A stretch of 50,435 bases of DNA, taken from Acetobacter senegalensis (GTDB taxonomy: Bacteria; Pseudomonadota; Alphaproteobacteria; Acetobacterales; Acetobacteraceae). The translations under genes and the position numbers were made by a program. Location of the stretch: assembly GCF_001580995.1 (NCBI RefSeq), contig NZ_LHZU01000121.1, forward strand, positions 1 through 50,435, read 5' to 3'. The notes below the pieces were generated by a model. The model did no database searches, was not told the DNA's origin, and worked only from the letters and a program-made list of their open reading frames with translations. Of the stretch, positions 35,365-42,919 are shown piece after piece. Position 1 is the first letter of the stretch; every line of letters starts with the position of its first letter.

Positions 35365-35829
35365 ACTCTTTTCTTCCTTTTGCAGAAGTTATTATTTTTG
35401 AAAATTTTCCCGACACTGTCCTTTGATCAAAGCCTCTAAATGGCGGTCTCATCAGGAAAAGTAAAAGCGTGCATACGCCTCGGCATGGAGCCTTGACTCC
35501 GTCTGGCAAGCAGCCTGAGAGCCAAGCCCCCTTCTTCATCCAAAGAAAAATGCACTATCTAGTTAGATATATTTCCTGGTAAACTAGATCAATATCCACC
35601 CGCTCCCGCTCACAGGGAAATGTTCATTATCTGCCTTGGCGCTCAAGCGCGCGAATGAGTTTTTGGAACCAAAGATCGCTCTGCCTTTTTACTTCAAATA
35701 GAAAAGACAGATAAAAATACTGTTCTTAAAAAAACTCTGCCCTCTTTTTTAATCGCAGGACATTTTCAGACACTTCATCTGGCGCGCCTTACCTAACAAA
35801 GCACAGCCAGATGCACCATTACAGACAGG
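35365..35829. other. intergenic region between aldo/keto reductase and rlmE
   Basis: 465 nt with no credible gene. One near-perfect dyad TATCTA-GT-TAGATA lies at 35556-35569 and a related ACTAGAT soon after; it could be an operator for the aldo/keto reductase gene, about 190 nt upstream of its start. The rest is moderately AT-rich. Confidence 0.4.
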
Positions 35830-36627
35830 TTACCCCGAGACAGCCGCTTTCAAACGTTCTGGCCGAAAACCGGTTGCAACCACGTACAGTTCACTTGAAT
35901 CCTTACGACTTGCTGGCGGCTTGGCATGACGCACCTGCGTAAAAGCCTGCTTGAGCGTATCAAGCATCTCTTTCTCTGACCCGCCCTGAAAGACCTTGGC
36001 AACAAAGCCACCGCCCTCCGCCAGAATTTCAAAGGCGAAATACAAGGCTTCCTGCGCCAGACCAATAATCCGCATATGGTCTGTCGGTCCGTGCCCCGTT
36101 GTGTTGGGGGCCATATCAGACAGCACCAGATCAGCCTTGCCATCCAGCAGGGATGTCAAGCGTTCGGCCATTGTGGGATCGGTAAAATCACCTTCAATAA
36201 TTTCCGCCCCGGCCACAGGATCAACTGGCAGAAGATCCACCCCGACCACCCGCTCCGCTCCGCGTTTGACAATTACCTGTGTCCATCCACCGGGTGCCGC
36301 CCCCAGATCAACAACCCGCATACCGGGTTTGATGAGATGAAAGCGATCATCCAGCTCAATCAGCTTGAACGCCGCGCGTGAGCGCCAGCCCTGCTTATGC
36401 GCAGCCTGCACATACGGATCATTCAACTGCCGCGCCAGCCAGCGCTGCTGCGCAGTGGTACGCCCGCGCGCCGTGCGGAGGGAAACAGCCTTTGTGCGCA
36501 GCGTACGCGGCGCATCTGAATCGTCCTGGCTTATGCCAACGCCGGGAGTAGCGCTGCTTTTGCGCGCACGACCGGGTACACGCAAAGGCTGGTTGGTCCG
36601 GCCACCGCCGGGTTTATGCTCGCTCAT
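35830..36627 (-). CDS. rlmE: 23S rRNA (uridine-2552 2'-O)-methyltransferase RlmE
   Basis: 265 aa, about 55 longer than E. coli RlmE because of a basic, low-complexity N-terminal extension (about residues 1-60). The SAM site is VVDLGAAPGGWTQV and the K-D-K-E tetrad is visible in GWRSRAAFKL, DLVLSDMAPN, GGFVAKVFQGG and SSELYVVATGF. It methylates U2552 of 23S rRNA. The start overlaps the stop of the upstream phosphatase gene by 4 nt; the same ppx-rlmE pairing is common in alphaproteobacteria. Confidence 0.95.
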   Translation of the reverse strand: MSEHKPGGGRTNQPLRVPGRARKSSATPGVGISQDDSDAPRTLRTKAVSLRTARGRTTAQQRWLARQLNDPYVQAAHKQGWRSRAAFKLIELDDRFHLIKPGMRVVDLGAAPGGWTQVIVKRGAERVVGVDLLPVDPVAGAEIIEGDFTDPTMAERLTSLLDGKADLVLSDMAPNTTGHGPTDHMRIIGLAQEALYFAFEILAEGGGFVAKVFQGGSEKEMLDTLKQAFTQVRHAKPPASRKDSSELYVVATGFRPERLKAAVSG

Positions 36628-37751
36628 GATCCTGTCGCTTGGATAGAGTGCTGAAAAGGTATGGGGCCAAGCATGGGAGAACGCTGGTAACGCCGTGGTG
36701 GCAGCCCAGCCTTCCGGATCATACGCAGAACCATGCCGTCTCTTAACCCACGATCAGCCACAATGATATCTTCAATAGGCCAGGTCTCGTGAATGGCCTC
36801 AAAAATGGCACAGCCCGGCAACACAAACAACGCGCGGTCCGGCCCGATACACGGATGCTTTTCAATCCCGTGCACGCCCATTTTTTGCAGCATCCGCACG
36901 GCACGCCGCGCACTAGCGGAGGGTAACAGGGAGCCATCAACAGCCGCACGCGCATAGCGTGGCAGATTGAGCACAAGGCTGGCCAGCGTCGTCACGGTGC
37001 CGCTCGTGCCGATAAAGCGTGTCTGCCGCCGCCTGATTTCCGGCCCAATACGATGCACGCTTTCAAAATGCTGCAAGGACTGCCGAATATAGGCGACCAT
37101 CTCCTTATAGCAGCCAGCATCATGGCTGCTGCCCGGGCCGAACTGCTCGGAAAGCGTAATAACGCCAATCGGCAGACTCAGGTACCCGATCAGTTCCTGC
37201 GCCTGCCGGAAAGGATCAACCCTCACCCATGCAATTTCGGTCGATCCGCCACCAATATCGAACAGCAACGCACGATTACGCGGCGGGCCAAACCGTGGAT
37301 TATGAATGAGGTTGGCGCAGCTCTCCACTGCCAGGCAGGCCTCCTCCCGCCCGGAAATAATTCTGATGTCAAATCCGGTTTCGGCTCGCACGCGATCCAG
37401 AAAAACCGAGCCATTTTCCGCCCGGCGGCAGGCTTCCGTCGCCACCGCCCGAATATCCTTCAGTTGCCGCCGCCCTACACGGTCCGCACAGGTGCGCAGT
37501 GCATCCAGCGTTCGTTCCATGGCAGTCTCGGCCAGTCGGCCTGTATGATGCAGGCCTTCGCCCAGCTTCACCATACGGCTATAGCTGTCTACTACCCGAA
37601 AACCACCAGATGTCTGGGCGGCCACCATCAGGCGGCAGTTGTTGGTTCCCAGATCAAGGGCCGCAAAAAGATCGTCCTCATTATGCCGAGGATAAGAAGA
37701 AGCGAAGACAGGTCTGCCCGGGCGGCCGGCCCAGGGGGGGATGTGATCCAT
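36624..37751 (-). CDS. Ppx/GppA family phosphatase
   Basis: 375 aa. Actin-like ATPase fold motifs: ALDLGTNNCRLMVA, VATEACRRAENG, LLFDIGGGSTEIAW, GTSGTVTTLASL. Exopolyphosphatase or guanosine pentaphosphate phosphatase activity cannot be told apart from sequence; the protein has only the short N-terminal two-domain form. AGGA lies about 8 nt before the ATG. It is cotranscribed with rlmE (ATGA overlap). Confidence 0.92.
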   Translation of the reverse strand: MDHIPPWAGRPGRPVFASSYPRHNEDDLFAALDLGTNNCRLMVAAQTSGGFRVVDSYSRMVKLGEGLHHTGRLAETAMERTLDALRTCADRVGRRQLKDIRAVATEACRRAENGSVFLDRVRAETGFDIRIISGREEACLAVESCANLIHNPRFGPPRNRALLFDIGGGSTEIAWVRVDPFRQAQELIGYLSLPIGVITLSEQFGPGSSHDAGCYKEMVAYIRQSLQHFESVHRIGPEIRRRQTRFIGTSGTVTTLASLVLNLPRYARAAVDGSLLPSASARRAVRMLQKMGVHGIEKHPCIGPDRALFVLPGCAIFEAIHETWPIEDIIVADRGLRDGMVLRMIRKAGLPPRRYQRSPMLGPIPFQHSIQATGS

Positions 37752-37947
37752 CTGTCCGGTCCTATCAGTTAAAAGGTTGTTACAATGTTAAGATCTATTT
37801 TTGGGGAGTGACGCCGAAGGAGCAAGACAAATATGCATCAAAATCAGAATTCTTTTTGCATTCCCTCTTGCACGCCCCATTTCCCGGTGGTAGGAGAGCC
37901 TCACCGACGCGGAAGCCGACGCTAACGGTTTCCAGAAATCTCCTTGC

Positions 37948-38021
37948 TGGGAGATAGTTTAGCGGTAGAACTACCGGCTCTGACCCGGTCAGCCCTGGTT
38001 CGAATCCAGGTCTCCCAGCCA
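37948..38021 (+). tRNA. tRNA-Gln (anticodon CUG)
   Basis: 74 nt including an encoded CCA. Acceptor TGGGAGA/TCTCCCA with discriminator G; D arm GTTT/GAAC; anticodon arm ACCGG-CTCTGAC-CCGGT, giving anticodon CTG; T arm CCTGG-TTCGAAT-CCAGG. The T at position 1 and discriminator G are as in E. coli tRNA-Gln. It reads the codon CAG. Confidence 0.95.
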
Positions 38022-38217
38022 ATCACTCCCATACAATATAATCGCTGCCTCGTAAGGCGTTTCAGATGTTAAGATCTGATACCATCTTACATGATGAGTC
38101 CGTTATCGGTCAGGCGATGCCTCTACGTCATTTTTATACCCCATTTGCTTTTCCTGTTTTTCAGCTTTGACACAAAAGCATCCCTCCCCTTCATCATAGA
38201 ACTTTTTGTCTTTATGG

Positions 38218-38266
38218 TTGGAGGGATCAATCAGGCTCTTGTAATATATCTGGTGTTCTGAACACC
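38218..38266 (+). promoter_or_regulatory. promoter and palindromic operator of the two-component system
   Basis: The 365-nt gap 38022-38386 has no gene. A possible promoter is TTGGAG (38218-38223), 18-nt spacer, TAATAT (38242-38247). Right after it, where the transcript would begin, lies the perfect 15-nt palindrome GGTGTTCTGAACACC (38252-38266). A repressor site at the start point is inferred. Confidence 0.45.
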
Positions 38267-38386
38267 TCACGCAATACAATCAGGCAACCAACCCACGGGA
38301 TCCCCTTGGAATGATGTCTTCTGCGCGTTTTCATCAGACCATTCCTGAGCCCCAGTCATCAGTGGCCAGATGATAGGGAGAGCACG

Positions 38387-39169
38387 TTGTCCGCACATAA
38401 TCCTCCATCCTCCTCCTCGTGTGTATCCGAGAAACAGACACCTTCACTTGAGGCCGAGATCCCGCACATTCTGGTTGTGGAAGATGACCCGGAAATCTGC
38501 GGTCTGCTCCAACGCTACCTCAAGCGTTTAGGGTATCAGGTTTCGACCGCCGTCACCCTGGCTGAGGTAATGGCCGTTCAACAGAACGCCCCTGTGGACC
38601 TGACACTTCTGGACCTCATGCTACCACAGGAAGACGGACAGACCATCTGCCGCCACCTGCGCCAGTTTTCTGACACCCGCATTGTCATGCTCAGCGCCCT
38701 GAATGACCTCCGGGACCGTATCTCCGGGCTCGACCTTGGCGCGGACGATTATATTTCCAAGCCGTTTGATCTGGAAGAACTGGGGGCGCGGATACGCGCT
38801 GTTCTGCGGCGCACAACCTCCCCTGTTACACTCCCGGCAGCAGACCAGACGCTCCAGTATCGCTTTGATAACTGGCTGTTTGAACCTGCCAAGCGCGCTC
38901 TATACGCTCAAACAGGCATCCGCATTGCCCTTACCGGCTCAGAAACCGATCTCTTACTCATTTTCTGCCAGAATGTACAACGCGTCTTCCCGCGTGAGGA
39001 GCTCCTTGCCCGTATGCATGGAGAAGAAAAAAACGTGGATTCACGCGCTATCGATCTTTTGATCAGCCGGCTACGGCGCAAATTGTCTCATCAGGGCCGT
39101 CAGCTTGAACTCATTCGCACCATCCGCGGAGATGGATATATTTTTGATCCCGACACCATCAGATCATGA
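38387..39169 (+). CDS. response regulator, OmpR/PhoB type
   Basis: 260 aa from a TTG at 38387 with GGGAG 7 nt upstream. A receiver domain follows a 25-residue polar leader: ILVVEDDPEICGLL (acidic pair), phosphoacceptor Asp in LTLLDLMLPQEDG, and LGADDYISKPFD (Lys). The C-terminal winged helix has DSRAIDLLISRLRRKLS and IRTIRGDGYIFD. It is coupled by a 4-nt overlap to the kinase gene. Targets are unknown; convergent neighbours are the NUP/TonB receptor genes. Confidence 0.93.
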   Translation: MSAHNPPSSSSCVSEKQTPSLEAEIPHILVVEDDPEICGLLQRYLKRLGYQVSTAVTLAEVMAVQQNAPVDLTLLDLMLPQEDGQTICRHLRQFSDTRIVMLSALNDLRDRISGLDLGADDYISKPFDLEELGARIRAVLRRTTSPVTLPAADQTLQYRFDNWLFEPAKRALYAQTGIRIALTGSETDLLLIFCQNVQRVFPREELLARMHGEEKNVDSRAIDLLISRLRRKLSHQGRQLELIRTIRGDGYIFDPDTIRS

Positions 39170-40509
39170 AGCTACGCCTGAGGTTTTACCCTCGTTCCAT
39201 CTATGGCCAGATGGTCATGCTGGTTTCTCTCAGCATGTTCATTACCCTGAGCATCACTTCATTTCTGCTTTTTCTCTTTCGGCCTGACATCCCTCCCCTT
39301 CCTCATGGTCCATGGACAAATGCCCTCGCCATAGAAACAGGGATTCAAGCCCTGCAGGCGGCCCCGCCGGAAAACCGTGCCCGCATTGCAAAAAATATCT
39401 CAAACGCCGACATTACGTTCGTTATCGGGCAACCTTTCCTGTGCCGGGAATTCCCTCCAAACCCGATCACAAACTCCATGAAACGGATCCTTGTTCTACG
39501 GCTCAACCTATACGAACGCGATATCGAGACCAAAAACTGCGCACCTGACACAAGGGGCAACCCATTCACTTACATCTCGCTTCCTCGGGATAACATCAGC
39601 GTTCGTGTTTACGACCACCCACCGCTCCATTTCCATCACATCATGCGGCTGACCATGCCGCTCACCATTTCCCTGCTCTCTCTCCTGGCCATCATCCTGC
39701 CCCTCACATTCTGGAGTATCTGGCATATCAGCCGTCCCTTACGGAACATTGCAGCCAGCGCAGACGCTTTTGGCTATGATATTTCGCCCGCCCCCATACC
39801 CATACAAGGCCCAACAGAGGTCAGACGCCTGACACATGCCTTCAACCGCATGCAGGCGCGCATTGCCGCGTCAGTGGACGAGCGAACACGCATGCTTATG
39901 GCCATAGGGCACGATCTTCGCACCCCCCTTACGCGCCTTTTCATGCGTCTGGAGCTGGGGGGAGAAGAAGCCTCTCCCGAAGCCATGCATCATGACCTCA
40001 CACTCATGAAAAAAATGCTGAATGGAGCACTCTATTTTCTGAAGGAACAGACAGAAGCCGAGCGCGCGGAAAATGCAGACCTCAGTTCTCTCCTTGAAAG
40101 CCTCTGCCTGGAATACAGCGCCGTAGGCCAGAATGTCACTTATACCGGCCCTTCCCACCTGACATGCATTTGCCAGGCTACAGCGCTTGAGCGCGCCGTC
40201 AGCAATCTTATCGAAAATGGCCTGAAATACGGCACACATGTTGATGTGCATCTGCATGAAGAAAAAAATCATGCCGTGATTGATGTCAAAGATAACGGGC
40301 CGGGTATTCCAGATACGCTGCAGCCCTCTGCCCTTCTTCCGTTTTACAGGCTGGACCCTGCACGCGCCTCAGATGGTGGGCTTGGTCTTGGCCTCTCCAT
40401 TGCTGACGCCATTATCGCCCGCCATCACGGCCATTTATCTCTCAGCAATATCCAACCCAGAGGCTTTCAGGCACGCATTGTCCTGCCGCTTCGGCTGGAT
40501 CGCCTTTAA
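39166..40509 (+). CDS. sensor histidine kinase, EnvZ type
   Basis: 447 aa. Two membrane segments (about residues 15-36 and 162-185) enclose a periplasmic domain of about 125 residues. After the second comes HAMP (WHISRPLRNIAASADAFG), then the H box AIGHDLRTPLTRL, N box VSNLIENGLKYG, DVKDNGPGIP and GGLGLGLSIADAII. It phosphorylates the response regulator encoded just upstream (4-nt overlap). The periplasmic domain has no recognised ligand fold; a nucleoside-related signal is a guess from position only. Confidence 0.93.
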   Translation: MKLRLRFYPRSIYGQMVMLVSLSMFITLSITSFLLFLFRPDIPPLPHGPWTNALAIETGIQALQAAPPENRARIAKNISNADITFVIGQPFLCREFPPNPITNSMKRILVLRLNLYERDIETKNCAPDTRGNPFTYISLPRDNISVRVYDHPPLHFHHIMRLTMPLTISLLSLLAIILPLTFWSIWHISRPLRNIAASADAFGYDISPAPIPIQGPTEVRRLTHAFNRMQARIAASVDERTRMLMAIGHDLRTPLTRLFMRLELGGEEASPEAMHHDLTLMKKMLNGALYFLKEQTEAERAENADLSSLLESLCLEYSAVGQNVTYTGPSHLTCICQATALERAVSNLIENGLKYGTHVDVHLHEEKNHAVIDVKDNGPGIPDTLQPSALLPFYRLDPARASDGGLGLGLSIADAIIARHHGHLSLSNIQPRGFQARIVLPLRLDRL

Positions 40510-40516
40510 CAGGCCT

Positions 40517-40557
40517 TTTTCAGCCAGCAGAGCAATGATCGCTCTACAGGCTGAAAA
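40517..40557. terminator. hairpin between convergent kinase and NUP genes
   Basis: TTTTCAGCC (40517-40525) pairs with GGCTGAAAA (40549-40557), with an inner AGAGC/GCTCT stem. No T run follows in either direction, so end-signal function is only likely by position. Confidence 0.45.
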
Positions 40558-40572
40558 TCCGCAACGCAGAAT

Positions 40573-41649
40573 TCACTGCACTCCATTTTCAAAACGCGGC
40601 CAATTATCCACAATTTCGTGAAGAACCTTGGCCGCCACCCGATATCCGTTCTCCAAAGCCTGCGCTTCGCCCGAGAACGTATCATTCGCAGACTGTACGG
40701 CTGTCTGCCCCGGAGCCTGCTCCGTATAATTGGAAGCACTACGAGAGATCAGAACCCGGTTAATGTCTGCACGTCCGGCATGTGTCAGGCGTTTCATAGC
40801 CTCCATGATACCGGCATCTTCCATGTTGCTTTCAACAAACTGGCTCTGGTTCTGAGTAAGCATTTTGACCCAGTCCCGCGCATATTGCGTCATGATCTTG
40901 CCATGCCAGAAGGCATCCGCAGCAAAATCACCGCCCACAACAACGCTCGGCATCTGTTTGGCAGCTTTGGTAACCCGGCGTTTCCGTTCTGCCTGCAAAG
41001 CGGGAGAATCTTCCAGCACCAGATCTTTGGTGAGATCGTAAGCCCATTTCACCAAAGCGGAGTTAAGCTTGTAGCTCATGGCATGGTCAATACTGCCATC
41101 CGGGCTATCACTACCTGAGGTAATATATTGGTTCGGTTTTTCAGCCGTAATCATGTAATACCCGTAAGGCCAACTCTTGGGTGCCTCCCGCGGGTCAATA
41201 TATTTGCTGATATCACTGACAACATAGTCAGCCCAGGAAACCGAACCAACAGAGGCGACCTGCTGATCAAAACCGGAAATGGCAGACACAACCCAATAAG
41301 CTTTGCTCAGATCAAACCGCGGATCAAACCCCAAAGCCATCACGGAGGATGCCGCTGGCGAGAGCGTTGTGCCTGTTACCACATAAAGAATATGATGCGC
41401 AGGATCCGTGTAAATGTCATGCACACCGGCCGGGAACGCTACTTTCTCGCTCAGCTTTTCCCCTTCAACCCAAGGCTGAAACTCGCCTGCTCGGTCCCCG
41501 CTATCCTGACCTATTTCATAAGTTGTCAGCACGACGGCCCGAATGTCCCACGGCTTGCCTGTCGCCTGTTGGGGCGTTGACGGCGTAGCGCATCCTGCAA
41601 GTAAAGCTGCCCCAAACAAGGCCGCAGACGAACGGAATAAAGATCTCAT
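40573..41649 (-). CDS. NUP-family (purine nucleoside permease-like) lipoprotein
   Basis: 358 aa from ATG 41649 (GGAG 8 nt upstream; 4-nt overlap with the previous gene); the frame extends to 41697. A lipoprotein signal ends in ALLAGC, so the mature protein should be attached through Cys. The NUP (PF06516) pattern is present: GEFQPWVEGEKLSE, the GTTLSPAASSVMALGFDPRF block, ISGFDQQVASVGSVSWADYVV, and SWPYGYYMITAEKP. There is no membrane helix beyond the signal, so it cannot be a classical permease. The family resembles the nucleoside phosphorylase superfamily; nucleoside binding or cleavage in the periplasm is inferred. Confidence 0.82.
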   Translation of the reverse strand: MRSLFRSSAALFGAALLAGCATPSTPQQATGKPWDIRAVVLTTYEIGQDSGDRAGEFQPWVEGEKLSEKVAFPAGVHDIYTDPAHHILYVVTGTTLSPAASSVMALGFDPRFDLSKAYWVVSAISGFDQQVASVGSVSWADYVVSDISKYIDPREAPKSWPYGYYMITAEKPNQYITSGSDSPDGSIDHAMSYKLNSALVKWAYDLTKDLVLEDSPALQAERKRRVTKAAKQMPSVVVGGDFAADAFWHGKIMTQYARDWVKMLTQNQSQFVESNMEDAGIMEAMKRLTHAGRADINRVLISRSASNYTEQAPGQTAVQSANDTFSGEAQALENGYRVAAKVLHEIVDNWPRFENGVQ

Positions 41650-42746
41650 GGGGTATTCTCCGGAACAGAAGGAATATGGGCGCGATAGCGATCCCAATGT
41701 GCGATGAGCTCAGCGATAACAGGGGCGCCTGCTCGCTCATTGTTATCAAAGGCGGCTACCTGCCCCGGTCCTTCATCACCCATGGACTGCGTGATGGACA
41801 TATGGGGCGGCGGCATACTGAAATTGCTCCCCGAGCGCAACACCATGATACGGTCGGGATCAATGTAACCAAAGCGCGCCAGCAACCGCATTTCTACCTG
41901 ATTGGTCTGGCTTTCCTCATTGGTCATGACAAACCGGCCCTGGTTTTTAGTCCATAAACGAACCCAGTCTTCGGCCCATTGGTTGCGCTGTGCGCCATGC
42001 CAGTAACGCAACGCCCCTAATGTCTCGCCTTCCAGAATAACCGGAGGCTTCTGGGCGTTTGGGTATCCAGCCCAGTGCGTCCGCCGCTCCGCTAGCACAG
42101 GATCATCGCGCAGAGGCACATTGCGGCTGATGGTATAGGCCCAGTGCTCCAAGCCCCGGTTGAGCGGGTATGCTTTTGTCAGTTCCGCTACATCGGTAAC
42201 CGAACCATAATGGTTGGGATCATTGGGAAGCGTATTGGGTTTCTCTGCCCCGATAGCGTAGAGACCATATGGCCAGCCTTTTGGGATGGCACGATCATCT
42301 ATTTCCCGCAGCGCATCTCCATCAACCACCCAGCGCGCCCAAGCCACACTTCCTGCAGAGGCCACATTGGGGTTAACACCGGAAATCCCCGTAAAAATCC
42401 AGTAGGTATGATGAAGGTCAAAATGTGGATCAAGCGCCAAAGCAACCAGATCCGTCACACCATCCTTCAGGACAATTCCATAAACACCGTCCGAATTACG
42501 CCGCAGGATCTGCGTTGGAATTCCGGCTACAGGCACACGCTCATCCAGATGTTGGCGCTCCACCCAGAACTGATATTCACCTGGAGCGTCGCCGGTATCT
42601 GCGCCATTTTCCCATCCGGCCACCACAATCACCTTTGGCTCCAGCTTGGGCGGGGCAGCACCAGCAGATTGCGTTGCCAGTATGGTCGTTGTGGTCAACA
42701 CCCCCCACAACGCCAGTGTTTTAAAAGCACGTTCTCTTTTATGCAT
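41646..42746 (-). CDS. NUP-family (purine nucleoside permease-like) exported protein
   Basis: 366 aa. Signal peptide to about residue 31 (WGVLTTTTILATQSAGAAPP), Sec type without lipobox. Same family as the next gene: GEYQFWVERQHLDE, LVALALDPHFDLHHTYWIFT, ISGVNPNVASAGSVAWARWV and GWPYGLYAIGAEKP. The two are diverged tandem paralogues, one soluble and one lipid-anchored. No other hydrophobic segment is present. It follows the TonB-dependent receptor gene after 173 nt and overlaps the second NUP gene by 4 nt. Confidence 0.83.
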   Translation of the reverse strand: MHKRERAFKTLALWGVLTTTTILATQSAGAAPPKLEPKVIVVAGWENGADTGDAPGEYQFWVERQHLDERVPVAGIPTQILRRNSDGVYGIVLKDGVTDLVALALDPHFDLHHTYWIFTGISGVNPNVASAGSVAWARWVVDGDALREIDDRAIPKGWPYGLYAIGAEKPNTLPNDPNHYGSVTDVAELTKAYPLNRGLEHWAYTISRNVPLRDDPVLAERRTHWAGYPNAQKPPVILEGETLGALRYWHGAQRNQWAEDWVRLWTKNQGRFVMTNEESQTNQVEMRLLARFGYIDPDRIMVLRSGSNFSMPPPHMSITQSMGDEGPGQVAAFDNNERAGAPVIAELIAHWDRYRAHIPSVPENTP

Positions 42747-42875
42747 TCTTCAACTTCCAATAACTCATTCATTTTAGAGTCGGAACAAGGTAAAAAGAAG
42801 GATTTTCCCTCAGCTTTCCCGAAAAAACCTTCTCTTTTTGTAAGGAAGAGGCCTCTAAACTTGGCCTTAAAGTCT

Positions 42876-42906
42876 GGCGGTGTCTCACCTTCCCGGGAAC
42901 ACCGCC
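42876..42906. promoter_or_regulatory. intercistronic hairpin between TonB receptor and NUP genes
   Basis: GGCGGTGT (42876-42883) pairs with ACACCGCC (42899-42906) 14 nt after the receptor stop codon. Another small stem, AGGCC/GGCCT, lies at 42849-42865. On the transcribed (minus) strand no T tract follows, so this may stabilise the receptor message or lower read-through into the NUP genes. Confidence 0.45.
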
Positions 42907-42919
42907 ATTTTTACACGTA

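Noticed and set aside
37795..38022. 75-aa minus frame with GRPGFEPG start
   Set aside because: This is the well-known false protein read from the antisense strand of a tRNA gene.
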